Source: JAZLIL01 sp045617405 (lineage in GTDB: Bacteria; Bacillota; Clostridia; Lachnospirales; Lachnospiraceae). From it: a stretch of 11,095 nt of DNA. Location of the stretch: contig JAZLIL010000162.1 of the NCBI GenBank assembly GCA_045617405.1, positions 1-11,095 on the forward strand, read 5' to 3'. Positions 1 to 6,099 of this stretch are shown here, piece by piece (within the stretch, counting starts at the first letter, position 1; every line of letters begins with the position of its first letter). The position numbers and the translations under genes were made by a program. The notes under the pieces were generated by a model, which made no database searches, had not been told where the DNA came from, and worked only from the letters and a program-made list of their open reading frames with translations.

Positions 1-944
1 ACAATACCTGTCTGACCACAGTCATGGATGTTGCAGCGCCTTATCTCGTGCGATCCGACGTTCTCCTTGCTCCAGCCCTCGCGTGACGCTATGCAGACAC
101 AGTCGCGCTGTGTCTGTGTACCGTCTTTGAACTTTCTGTGAGACCACTTGTTGTCGTTGCCCTCTTGGTAATACTTTCCGAGTGAAATACCCGAGCACTT
201 CGAGTGTGATATCTCACAGTCTTCAATACGCCATCCCTTTGACCAGTTCGGTCCGATCATTCCGTCCTGGAAGGCTGTCGGGGGTGCCCACTGTGTAGCT
301 GCCTGCCTTACGACAAAGCCAGAGAGCGTAATGTAGGAAATTCCCTCCTTTGAGGGCATAAAGCATCTTCGGCGTACTGTAATCTCAACAGTCTCCCTGT
401 TCGGATCAAACTCCCCGAAATTGGCATAGATTACCGTCTCGTTCTTCTCCGTATCCTGCCTTGTATACCAGGTGTAGACCGAAAAATCCGAGTCCCAGGA
501 CTTCATATACTTAACAGGTGCAACAACCTGTGAAAGGTTCGTGACTTCGTAGAGGGACTTGCCGTTCAGGAAGACCTCTCCGGTATGAGCCGTGTAGGAA
601 GCATCAAACCAGTCGCCGAAAACAAGCGTCGAATAGGGATTGTAATCTCCGAAATACTCATTGGGAACACGAAGCATCCAGACACTACCCTCGTACTTTT
701 TCCACGACTTCATGATTTCCGCGCCGGTGATGACTGCAGCGTTCTTCACAGCCGAGCGAAAGACAATTCTCTTCCCCTTCTTTCCTGAAACAGGAGGATC
801 GACGCACTCACGGTAGACACCCGGAGCAACGATGATTTCATCGCCGGGGCGTGCCTTCTTTGCTGCGTCGCTTATCATGCTGTAGGGATGCTCTTGCGTA
901 CCGTCATAGTTAAACTTTGAATTCCTGTCAACATATATCTTCAT
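1..944 (-). CDS. GH120 beta-xylosidase-like right-handed beta-helix enzyme (partial, N-terminal 314 residues)
   Basis: The frame is open from ATG 944 to the window edge without a stop, so the 3' part is missing. The product begins MKIYVDRNSK, followed by a DUF1565-like opening (D14G, P20, then the GDEIIVAPGVYRE stretch at 34-46), the usual start of a parallel beta-helix. The motifs FGDYNPY (98-104), TGEVFLNGKSLYEV (121-134), YANFG (173-177), AATQWAPPTA (215-224), GPNWSKGW (231-238) and GWSKENVGSH (290-299) match what I recall of Thermoanaerobacterium XylC, the founding GH120 beta-xylosidase, which also begins directly with the helix. Such enzymes release xylose from xylo-oligosaccharides. No signal peptide is visible, so a cytoplasmic enzyme is likely. 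The catalytic residues would lie beyond the edge and cannot be checked. The start is supported by GGAGG six bases upstream, and it overlaps the lyase gene by 17 bp. Another beta-helix glycoside hydrolase remains possible. Confidence 0.85.
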   Translation of the reverse strand, partial: MKIYVDRNSKFNYDGTQEHPYSMISDAAKKARPGDEIIVAPGVYRECVDPPVSGKKGKRIVFRSAVKNAAVITGAEIMKSWKKYEGSVWMLRVPNEYFGDYNPYSTLVFGDWFDASYTAHTGEVFLNGKSLYEVTNLSQVVAPVKYMKSWDSDFSVYTWYTRQDTEKNETVIYANFGEFDPNRETVEITVRRRCFMPSKEGISYITLSGFVVRQAATQWAPPTAFQDGMIGPNWSKGWRIEDCEISHSKCSGISLGKYYQEGNDNKWSHRKFKDGTQTQRDCVCIASREGWSKENVGSHEIRRCNIHDCGQTGI

Positions 945-2166
945 GGTCTGCCTCCGTTAACACATACTTTTGTATTCTGTCAAATGCCTCGATTACCCTG
1001 CTCTTCGGAAGTGCCAGATTTATTCTCGTGTGACATTCTCCGTGGAACGGTCTTCCGTCCTGAAGCCCCACACCGACGTCCCAGCATTTCCGGATTACTT
1101 CATCGATAGTCTTGCCTGTCCCGGTGCAGTACCCGGTCCAGTCGCAAAACAGCATGTATGTTCCCTGCGGCCTTGTAACGCTTACGCCCTTGAAATTCTT
1201 TTCGATAAAGCAAACGGCGTATTCAATGTTTTCTTCAATAACACCGATAAGCTCTGCAAGCCATTCCTTTCCCTCCGGAGAATAAGCACCTAAAAGTGCA
1301 TACATTGAAAGGATGTTCATATCATTGTAGTGACAAAGCTCCGATTCGTGCTCAACTCTGTCGCGCAATGATTTTCCGTAAATAACGTGGTAGCTTCCGA
1401 TGAGGCCCGCCAGATTGAAGGTCTTCGTGGGCGCGTAGAGTGCAACGGTGTTATCATGAGCATAGTGTGAAACCGACTGGGACGGAATGTGCCTGTTTCC
1501 CGGCATGATAATATCCGACCAGATTTCATCGGAGACCACCTTCACCTCATACTTCTCAAAGAGCTCATATGCCTTTTCAAGTTCGTCCCGTTCCCACACT
1601 CTTCCGCAGGGATTGTGCGGTGAGCATATGATTGCAGCATGAATTTTTCCGGAAACAATCTTCCTCTCCATGTCCTCGTAATCCATCCTGAAGATTCCGT
1701 CCGAATCCTTTGTTAAGGGGCTGTGAACTATATGAAAACCGTTCTTTGAGAGTGTGCTTGTGAAACCGATATAGCACGGTGAGTGAAGAAGGACGTTTCC
1801 GCCCTTCGGACAGATTGTGTTAAGAGCACTCGCTACTCCGCCGAGAACGCCGTTTTCGTAGCCGATGTTTTCCCTTTTAAGACCAGCCGCCCCGTTCCTT
1901 TCGGTCTGCCAGGAAATGATTGCATCGTAGTATTCATCTCTCGGGGAAAAATAGCCGAAGGTCGGGTGGGCGATTCTGTCCGTCATTGCCTTTTGAATTG
2001 AAGGCGCAACGGCAAAATTCATGTCGGCAATCCACATCGGGATTACATCAAAGCCATCCTTCGGTACCGAGGGCGCATTTCCTCCCGAAGTTCCCACTGC
2101 ATCGACTGCAAGCGCATCCTTACCGCGCCTGTCGATTATCGATTCAAAATCATACTTTCTGTTCAT
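928..2166 (-). CDS. MalY/PatB-type PLP-dependent C-S beta-lyase (cystathionine beta-lyase-like aminotransferase)
   Basis: This is a 412-residue fold-type I PLP enzyme of the MalY/PatB branch. The branch signature MWIADMNF is at 44-51. SPHNPCGRVW at 182-191 holds the cofactor-contacting Asn185. SDEIWSD at 212-218 carries Asp213, expected to pair with the pyridine nitrogen. PTKTFNLAGL at 246-255 holds the Schiff-base Lys248. TRINLALP at 380-387 holds the carboxylate-binding Arg381. The length is close to the family's usual 390 or so. Family members cleave cystathionine or cysteine to homocysteine or sulfide, pyruvate and ammonia in the cytoplasm; some also act as transcriptional modulators (MalY). 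The substrate cannot be told from the sequence. GGAG lies eleven bases before the ATG. The upstream leader is the 62-bp tandem repeat, and the 3' end overlaps the GH120-like gene by 17 bp. Confidence 0.9.
   Translation of the reverse strand: MNRKYDFESIIDRRGKDALAVDAVGTSGGNAPSVPKDGFDVIPMWIADMNFAVAPSIQKAMTDRIAHPTFGYFSPRDEYYDAIISWQTERNGAAGLKRENIGYENGVLGGVASALNTICPKGGNVLLHSPCYIGFTSTLSKNGFHIVHSPLTKDSDGIFRMDYEDMERKIVSGKIHAAIICSPHNPCGRVWERDELEKAYELFEKYEVKVVSDEIWSDIIMPGNRHIPSQSVSHYAHDNTVALYAPTKTFNLAGLIGSYHVIYGKSLRDRVEHESELCHYNDMNILSMYALLGAYSPEGKEWLAELIGVIEENIEYAVCFIEKNFKGVSVTRPQGTYMLFCDWTGYCTGTGKTIDEVIRKCWDVGVGLQDGRPFHGECHTRINLALPKSRVIEAFDRIQKYVLTEADHEDIC
951..955 (-). promoter_or_regulatory. Ribosome binding site of the GH120-like gene, inside the upstream CDS
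   Basis: On the minus strand GGAGG lies six bases (CAGACC) before ATG 944. The whole site is within the last codons of the lyase gene, which ends at 928. This fixes the start of the beta-helix enzyme and makes translational coupling of the two genes likely. Confidence 0.75.
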
Positions 2167-2187
2167 GGCTGCATTTTCTCCGATACT

Positions 2188-2343
2188 CTTTAATACTATT
2201 TCATAAACAGCGTTCCGATGAGCACTTTAAGACCCGCTCCTTCCCGCCGCTTTAATACTATTTCATAAAAAGCGTTCCGATGAGCACTTTAAAACCCGCT
2301 CCTTCCCGCCGCTTTAATACTATTTCATAAAAAGCGTTCCGAT
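2188..2343 (-). repeat. 62-bp tandem repeat, about 2.5 copies, copying the 3' end of the ATPase gene
   Basis: There are two full units (2188-2249 and 2250-2311) and a partial third (2312-2343) that is itself the end of the ATPase gene and its stop codon. Units 1 and 2 differ at two positions by eye, and the partial unit is identical to unit 2 over its 32 bases. On the minus strand each unit holds a GGAAGGAG stretch, then a GTG eleven bases later opening a nine-codon frame (VLIGTLFMK), then TAG. The last eight residues equal the end of the ATPase. The sole base difference inside this frame (CTT versus CTG) is synonymous. The array forms most of the spacer and leader before the lyase gene. I see no strong inverted repeat in the unit, so it is not an obvious terminator. 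Confidence 0.9.
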
Positions 2344-3996
2344 AAGCCCTCTTCCGAGTGAAGCTCCGAGATTTCCGCCAAGCTTCTTTCCAAAGCTTCC
2401 GCCTATCGTGCTTCCGATCGAATTGCCAATCTCACGTCCGATTGTTCCGGTCACTGTGCGTGCCGTGCTCTTCATAGCAGTGTTGATTGCCCTTTGCTGC
2501 TTCGATTTTGCCATGAGAGCTTCCTTCTCGGCTCTCGCCCTCGCCTGAGCCTCTGCGAGATCAAGCTTCTTCTGCTCCTTTTCAAGTGCCCGCAGCTGCT
2601 CCTTTTCCTCGCGCACAGCCTGCTTCGCCGCCTCTTTGTCAGCCTTTTCCTGCTGCTTTCTTTCTTCCTCTTCGGCCCTTGCCTGCTCCTTAGCTTCCGC
2701 CTCCTTAGCTTCCTGTCTTTGTAAAAACTCGTAAGCCGAATCGCGGTCAAAGCTGTCCGAATACCTTGTGTAGAGAAGCGATGACTTCATCACCTTTGCC
2801 CGCTCCTCATCGTCAACAATCCCCATTTTACTCTCGGGAGGAAGAATCTTTCCTCTCTCGACAACAGTCGGAATACCGTCAGGTCCGAGAACACTCACAA
2901 GCGCCTCACCTGTTCCAAGCTCAGAAAGTACATCATAGGTCTTGAATGCGGGATTCTCCCTGAAAGCAGCCGCTGCTGCCCTGACGCCCTTCAAATCCGA
3001 AGGAGTATAGGCACGCAGAGCGTGCTGAACCTTGTTTCCAAGCTGCGAAAGAACACCATCGGGGATGTCCTTGGGATTCTGCGTAATGAAATAGATGCCG
3101 ACGCCCTTTGATCTGATAAGCTTCACAACCTGTTCGATCTTCTCAAGAAGAACCCTCGGAGCGCCGTCAAAGAGCATGTGCGCCTCGTCAAAGAAGAACA
3201 CCATCCTCGGCTTTTCGGGATCTCCCACCTCCGGGAGCATCTCGAAGAGCTCTGAAATCAGCCAGAGCAAAAACACCGAATACATTCTCGGATTCATCAT
3301 AAGCTGTCTGCAGTCGAGAATCTGAATCGTTCCCATGCCGTTCGAATCGGTTGTCAGCCAGTCTGCAACATTCAGGGCAGGCTCGCCGAAGAAGCTTGCG
3401 GCGCCCTGCGTCTCAATTGAAACGATTGCCCTTATAATAGCCGAGACGGTGGCCGGCGCGATGTTTCCGTAGGTTGTGCTGTAGTCCTTCGCATGGTCAC
3501 CGACGTAACGAACCATCGATTTGAGATCCTTGATGTCAATGAGAAGCAGCTGCTCGTCGTCCGCAATCCTAAAGATGACATTAAGCACATCGCTCTGTGT
3601 ATCGTTAAGTTCAAGTATTCTCGAAAGAAGGAGCGGTCCCATCTCCGATACCGTTGTTCGAAGCGGCATTCCCGACTCACCAAAGACATCCCAGAAATTT
3701 ACGGGAAAATTTTTAAATGAGAAACCTTTATCCTTAAGCGAAAGCGCCTCAACACGCTCGCCGACGCTGCCCGATGCCTCGCCCGGAGCGCACATTCCGG
3801 AAAGGTCGCCCTTCGCATCAGCCAGGAAGACAGGAACACCAAGCTCCGAGAACGACTCCGCCATGACCTTTAATGTCACCGTCTTTCCCGTTCCGGTCGC
3901 ACCTGCAATAAGTCCGTGTCTGTTAGCCATTTTGGGATAAATATAAAGATCTTTCTCTCCCGTATTTCCGATCAGAATCCTGTTGTCAAATTTCAT
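2320..3996 (-). CDS. HerA-like P-loop ATPase of the DUF853 (YjgR) family
   Basis: The product has 558 residues. The P-loop GATGTGKT is at 32-39, VFLADAKGDLSGM is at 56-68, and a hydrophobic Walker B with DEAH (VFFFDEAH) is at 266-273. FITQNPKDIP at 303-312 looks like the sensor/arginine-finger region of HerA/FtsK ATPases. The core ends near 420. A highly charged Glu/Lys/Ala coiled coil follows (about 424-500), then a glycine-spaced tail (about 513-556) with repeated G-x3-G steps. E. coli YjgR is the best-known relative; its cellular role is unsettled, and members are presumed hexameric DNA-translocating or remodelling ATPases. No NurA nuclease or Sir2 partner is adjacent. GGAGG lies about six bases before the ATG. 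The 135-bp spacer upstream contains the hairpin at 4097-4136, so separate transcription is possible, though I found no convincing promoter. The last codons are duplicated downstream in the 62-bp repeat. Confidence 0.9.
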   Translation of the reverse strand: MKFDNRILIGNTGEKDLYIYPKMANRHGLIAGATGTGKTVTLKVMAESFSELGVPVFLADAKGDLSGMCAPGEASGSVGERVEALSLKDKGFSFKNFPVNFWDVFGESGMPLRTTVSEMGPLLLSRILELNDTQSDVLNVIFRIADDEQLLLIDIKDLKSMVRYVGDHAKDYSTTYGNIAPATVSAIIRAIVSIETQGAASFFGEPALNVADWLTTDSNGMGTIQILDCRQLMMNPRMYSVFLLWLISELFEMLPEVGDPEKPRMVFFFDEAHMLFDGAPRVLLEKIEQVVKLIRSKGVGIYFITQNPKDIPDGVLSQLGNKVQHALRAYTPSDLKGVRAAAAAFRENPAFKTYDVLSELGTGEALVSVLGPDGIPTVVERGKILPPESKMGIVDDEERAKVMKSSLLYTRYSDSFDRDSAYEFLQRQEAKEAEAKEQARAEEEERKQQEKADKEAAKQAVREEKEQLRALEKEQKKLDLAEAQARARAEKEALMAKSKQQRAINTAMKSTARTVTGTIGREIGNSIGSTIGGSFGKKLGGNLGASLGRGLIGTLFMK

Positions 3997-4096
3997 TTGA
4001 TTCCTCCGATATATGCAATTTTTAAAGCTGTCCGCCCTGTTTTTCGTTTCCCGTGAACCTCACACGACTAAAGTCACGAGAATGCGGCGGTTAAGT

Positions 4097-4136
4097 AATA
4101 GAAGCTGCCTTTTCCGGTCGGACCGCAGCTTCTATT
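4097..4136 (-). terminator. 12-bp perfect hairpin at the end of the TM2 gene
   Basis: The arms 4097-4108 (AATAGAAGCTGC) and 4125-4136 (GCAGCTTCTATT) are perfectly complementary around a 16-base loop, which itself holds TCCG/CGGA. The arm nearest the TM2 gene includes its TAG stop (4132-4134). On the minus strand the stem is followed by ACTTAACC, not a T-run, so it is a poor classical intrinsic terminator. A 3'-end processing or stabilising structure between the TM2 and ATPase cistrons is equally likely. Confidence 0.5.
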
Positions 4137-4815
4137 CAAGCTTCAGTCCGTCTTTATCCTTGAAGCCTCCGGCCACAATCAGAATCAGATCGACAAACCA
4201 TCCGATACCGAAAACACCGACCGTCAAAAGGTACAGAATTCCCGTTCCGATTTTTCCTGTATAGAAGCGGTGTACACCAAAAACTCCGAAAAAGAAACAG
4301 AGTATTGCCGCAACCCACCTGTTTTTGCTGCTCTTTCCATACCTTCTGTAGTTGTTTTCACTGTAGTAATAGCCCGAATCGCCGGAGATTCCCATGCCTG
4401 CACGCTGCTCGGCAATTCTCGCCTTAGCCTCGGCATCGGCAGCTGCCTTTGCTGCCCTGTCTGCCTCTTTTCGGGCTGCTGCGGCCTCATTGGCGCGAAG
4501 TCTCTGTTCTGCCTCAGCTCTTCTGATTGCCTCTTCCTCTGCACGAATTCCGGCCTCGATTCTTTGCGCCTCGTAATCGGGTTCAGGCTCCTTCTCCCAG
4601 TCGGGAATCCAGTCCGCCTTCACATCCTGCCATCCCATCTGAGCACCCGCAAAAGCACCCTGCGACGGTTTTGAAGCTTCTGCGCGGTTCTCGGACCTGA
4701 CAGTTTCTGCCTTACCTTCCGCCTGACGTTCCTCTGCCGCACCGTCCGGCATCTTTGCGCCGCAGTTTGTACAGAACCTTCCATTGGTTTCTGTTCCGCA
4801 ATTTGGACAAAACAT
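4132..4815 (-). CDS. Zinc-ribbon, coiled-coil, TM2-domain membrane protein
   Basis: The 227-residue product has three parts. An N-terminal zinc ribbon has CPNC (Cys3, Cys6) and CTNC (Cys15, Cys18). A long Ala/Glu/Arg-rich stretch at about 81-138 is predicted to be a coiled coil. The TM2 domain at about 166-216 has the motif FGVFGVHRFYTGKIGTG between two hydrophobic segments and FGIGWFVDLILI at the end. TM2 proteins are small membrane proteins of mostly unknown function, and the ribbon would face the cytoplasm if both helices form a hairpin. The gene follows the HPt gene after 22 bp, with GAGG ten bases before its ATG, so it is probably in the same operon. That position suggests it could be a membrane partner of the phosphorelay, but no direct evidence exists. 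Its coiled coil resembles that of the neighbouring ATPase in composition. Confidence 0.85.
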   Translation of the reverse strand: MFCPNCGTETNGRFCTNCGAKMPDGAAEERQAEGKAETVRSENRAEASKPSQGAFAGAQMGWQDVKADWIPDWEKEPEPDYEAQRIEAGIRAEEEAIRRAEAEQRLRANEAAAARKEADRAAKAAADAEAKARIAEQRAGMGISGDSGYYYSENNYRRYGKSSKNRWVAAILCFFFGVFGVHRFYTGKIGTGILYLLTVGVFGIGWFVDLILIVAGGFKDKDGLKLE

Positions 4816-4837
4816 TGATTTCTACCTCATTATACGT

Positions 4838-5191
4838 TTATTCATTCATTTTGTTTATATTACCGATTATAAAGTCAAAGACCTCTGTCACCTTCGCGAA
4901 GAGCTCCTCTTCTCCACCCTTCGAAACGCCGCCTCTTGTCGACTCGCAAAGATCGCTGCTTACATCCGAAAGCTTTGAAAGCCCGAGATTAAGAGCATAG
5001 CCCTTAAGGTTATGCGCTGACATAAACACGCCGTTCCAGTCCTTTGCCTCAAGCGCTGCCCTCATTACGTCGATAACATCCTCAGTCGTAAGCCTTTTGA
5101 GATACTTCTCAATCAACGCATCTCTCCCGAGTGTTTCAAGTACCTCATCATAGCTCTCTCCAATCGTTTCGTAAAACTCCTTAACATTCAT
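4838..5191 (-). CDS. Free-standing HPt (histidine phosphotransfer) protein
   Basis: This 117-residue, all-helical protein is the size of a single HPt domain. The phospho-accepting motif AHNLKGYALNLGL is at 59-71, with His60 as the acceptor and the usual Lys63-Gly64. Such proteins carry phosphoryl groups between receiver domains in the cytoplasm. AGGAGG lies seven bases before the ATG. The gene comes 50 bp after the receiver protein and 22 bp before the TM2 gene, consistent with one transcript. The likely donors and acceptors are the receiver of the hybrid kinase and the receiver of the neighbouring regulator. The kinase already has its own HPt, so this second one is either a branch point or the partner for the regulator. 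Confidence 0.9.
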   Translation of the reverse strand: MNVKEFYETIGESYDEVLETLGRDALIEKYLKRLTTEDVIDVMRAALEAKDWNGVFMSAHNLKGYALNLGLSKLSDVSSDLCESTRGGVSKGGEEELFAKVTEVFDFIIGNINKMNE

Positions 5192-5210
5192 CCTATTTCC
5201 TCCTCACCTC

Positions 5211-5233
5211 GAAACCGTCGCCCGGGCAGTTTC
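5211..5233 (-). other. Small intercistronic hairpin between the regulator and HPt genes
   Basis: The arms at 5211-5217 and 5227-5233 pair over seven bases with one G-T wobble (GAAACTG with CGGTTTC on the minus strand) around a GC-rich loop. No T-run follows. It lies just upstream of the HPt ribosome binding site and may tune relative expression; it could also be chance. Confidence 0.35.
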
Positions 5234-5241
5234 ACTAATTT

Positions 5242-6003
5242 TCAGGCTTTAAGAAAAAAGCCTTTTATACTGTTTAAAATGCTCTCCTTGGGCTGTGTCT
5301 TAAGAATGTAGCCCTGAGGCTTAAGCGACACCACTTCTTTTACCGTCTCGGAATCATTCCTCGATGTCAGGAAAATGACGGGAATGTCCCTCGTGGCGTT
5401 TTCCGAATGCAGCATCTCAAGGAACTGTGCCCCGCTGCACACAGGCATCTCGTAGTCAAGCAGTATCAGATCCGGTCTGCTCATCTCAATCATATGAAAA
5501 GCTGCAGTAGCAGACGGGCAGATGCTTACATTGTAGTCAGCATCGAGCCATCCCGAAGCTGTTCGCAAAAATGTCGGAGAATCATCCACAATCAGGATGT
5601 TCTTTCGAAGTCCCATGTTCCTGATTTCTTCAAGAAGATCCTTTACCTTCTCCACGACCTGCTTTGCATTGATGGGACGCTGAATCGTGGCCGCAATCAG
5701 CCCCGAGGAGGTAAGATCCGCGACACTCGCTATATCATCCTCCCAGCCGATAAGAACAAGCTTCGCGTTCTTTTCAATGCAAAGATCAAAAAGAAACACT
5801 CTCGATGACTGATTCTCGAGAAGAAGCTCAGCCTCCACAACTACCAAAGACCCGGGATACTTAAGTTCCCCGAGATGCCTCATTGCAATGTCGCATCTGT
5901 CGGTTCTGATATCATCCTGCTCGAGCATGCTCTTTACCGATCGAAGCGCAAAACAAAGCTCGTTGCTCATTAAAAACATGCAGTCCAAACGTCTGTCACT
6001 CAT
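5242..6003 (-). CDS. Response regulator with degenerate N-terminal receiver and intact C-terminal receiver, no output domain
   Basis: In this 253-residue protein the C-terminal half (about 134-253) is a complete receiver: acidic pair Asp140/Asp141, phospho-acceptor Asp183 in LLDYEMP, Thr213 in FLTSR, Lys235 in YILK. The N-terminal half (about 6-125) has the same alternating beta/alpha pattern (LDCMFLM, SLVVVEAEL, KLVLIG, AATIQRPI) but lacks the acidic pair, has Glu57 or a neighbour where the acceptor would be, and has Arg109-Pro110 in place of Lys-Pro. It is therefore best read as a pseudo-receiver. There is no DNA-binding, GGDEF, methyltransferase or phosphatase domain, so it probably works through protein contacts or as a phosphate sink or relay. 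AGAGG lies about six bases before the ATG. The gene sits 96 bp after the kinase gene and 50 bp before the HPt gene. Confidence 0.88.
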   Translation of the reverse strand: MSDRRLDCMFLMSNELCFALRSVKSMLEQDDIRTDRCDIAMRHLGELKYPGSLVVVEAELLLENQSSRVFLFDLCIEKNAKLVLIGWEDDIASVADLTSSGLIAATIQRPINAKQVVEKVKDLLEEIRNMGLRKNILIVDDSPTFLRTASGWLDADYNVSICPSATAAFHMIEMSRPDLILLDYEMPVCSGAQFLEMLHSENATRDIPVIFLTSRNDSETVKEVVSLKPQGYILKTQPKESILNSIKGFFLKA

Positions 6004-6051
6004 ATTGTACCTCTGATATCTGAAAATTAACCTTTCTCATCATTTTCTCCC

Positions 6052-6071
6052 AATTACCAGTATCGGTAATT
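6052..6071 (-). other. Inverted repeat AATTACC-N6-GGTAATT in the kinase-regulator spacer
   Basis: The perfect 7-bp arms 6052-6058 and 6065-6071 flank a 6-base loop. A further GGTAATT at 6106-6112, over the end of the kinase gene, could pair with the same left arm, giving two mutually exclusive hairpins. No T-run follows on the minus strand. It could be an mRNA-processing structure or a protein-binding dyad. Confidence 0.4.
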
Positions 6072-6099
6072 CGTGTCTGTTATGCAAGACTTTTTTGAC

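Noticed and set aside
2188..2343. CRISPR-like or attachment-site reading of the repeat array
   Set aside because: The units are head to tail without spacers, there are only about 2.5 copies, no cas or integrase gene is nearby, and one copy is the end of a coding gene.
2320..3996. HerA-based antiphage system (HerA with NurA, Sir2 or DUF4297)
   Set aside because: The protein matches the DUF853/YjgR type, and no nuclease, Sir2 or other toxic effector gene is adjacent.
585..4264. Plus-strand open frames (for example 1783-2001, 3521-3940, 4013-4264)
   Set aside because: They lie opposite well-supported minus-strand genes, or in the spacer at 4013 run into one, lack ribosome sites, and their translations show no family motifs.
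4829..4834. Perfect TATAAT on the minus strand upstream of the TM2 gene
   Set aside because: The predicted start of transcription would fall at about 4822, past the gene's own GAGG site, and the -35 region is poor. A chance match in an AT-rich 22-bp spacer is more likely.
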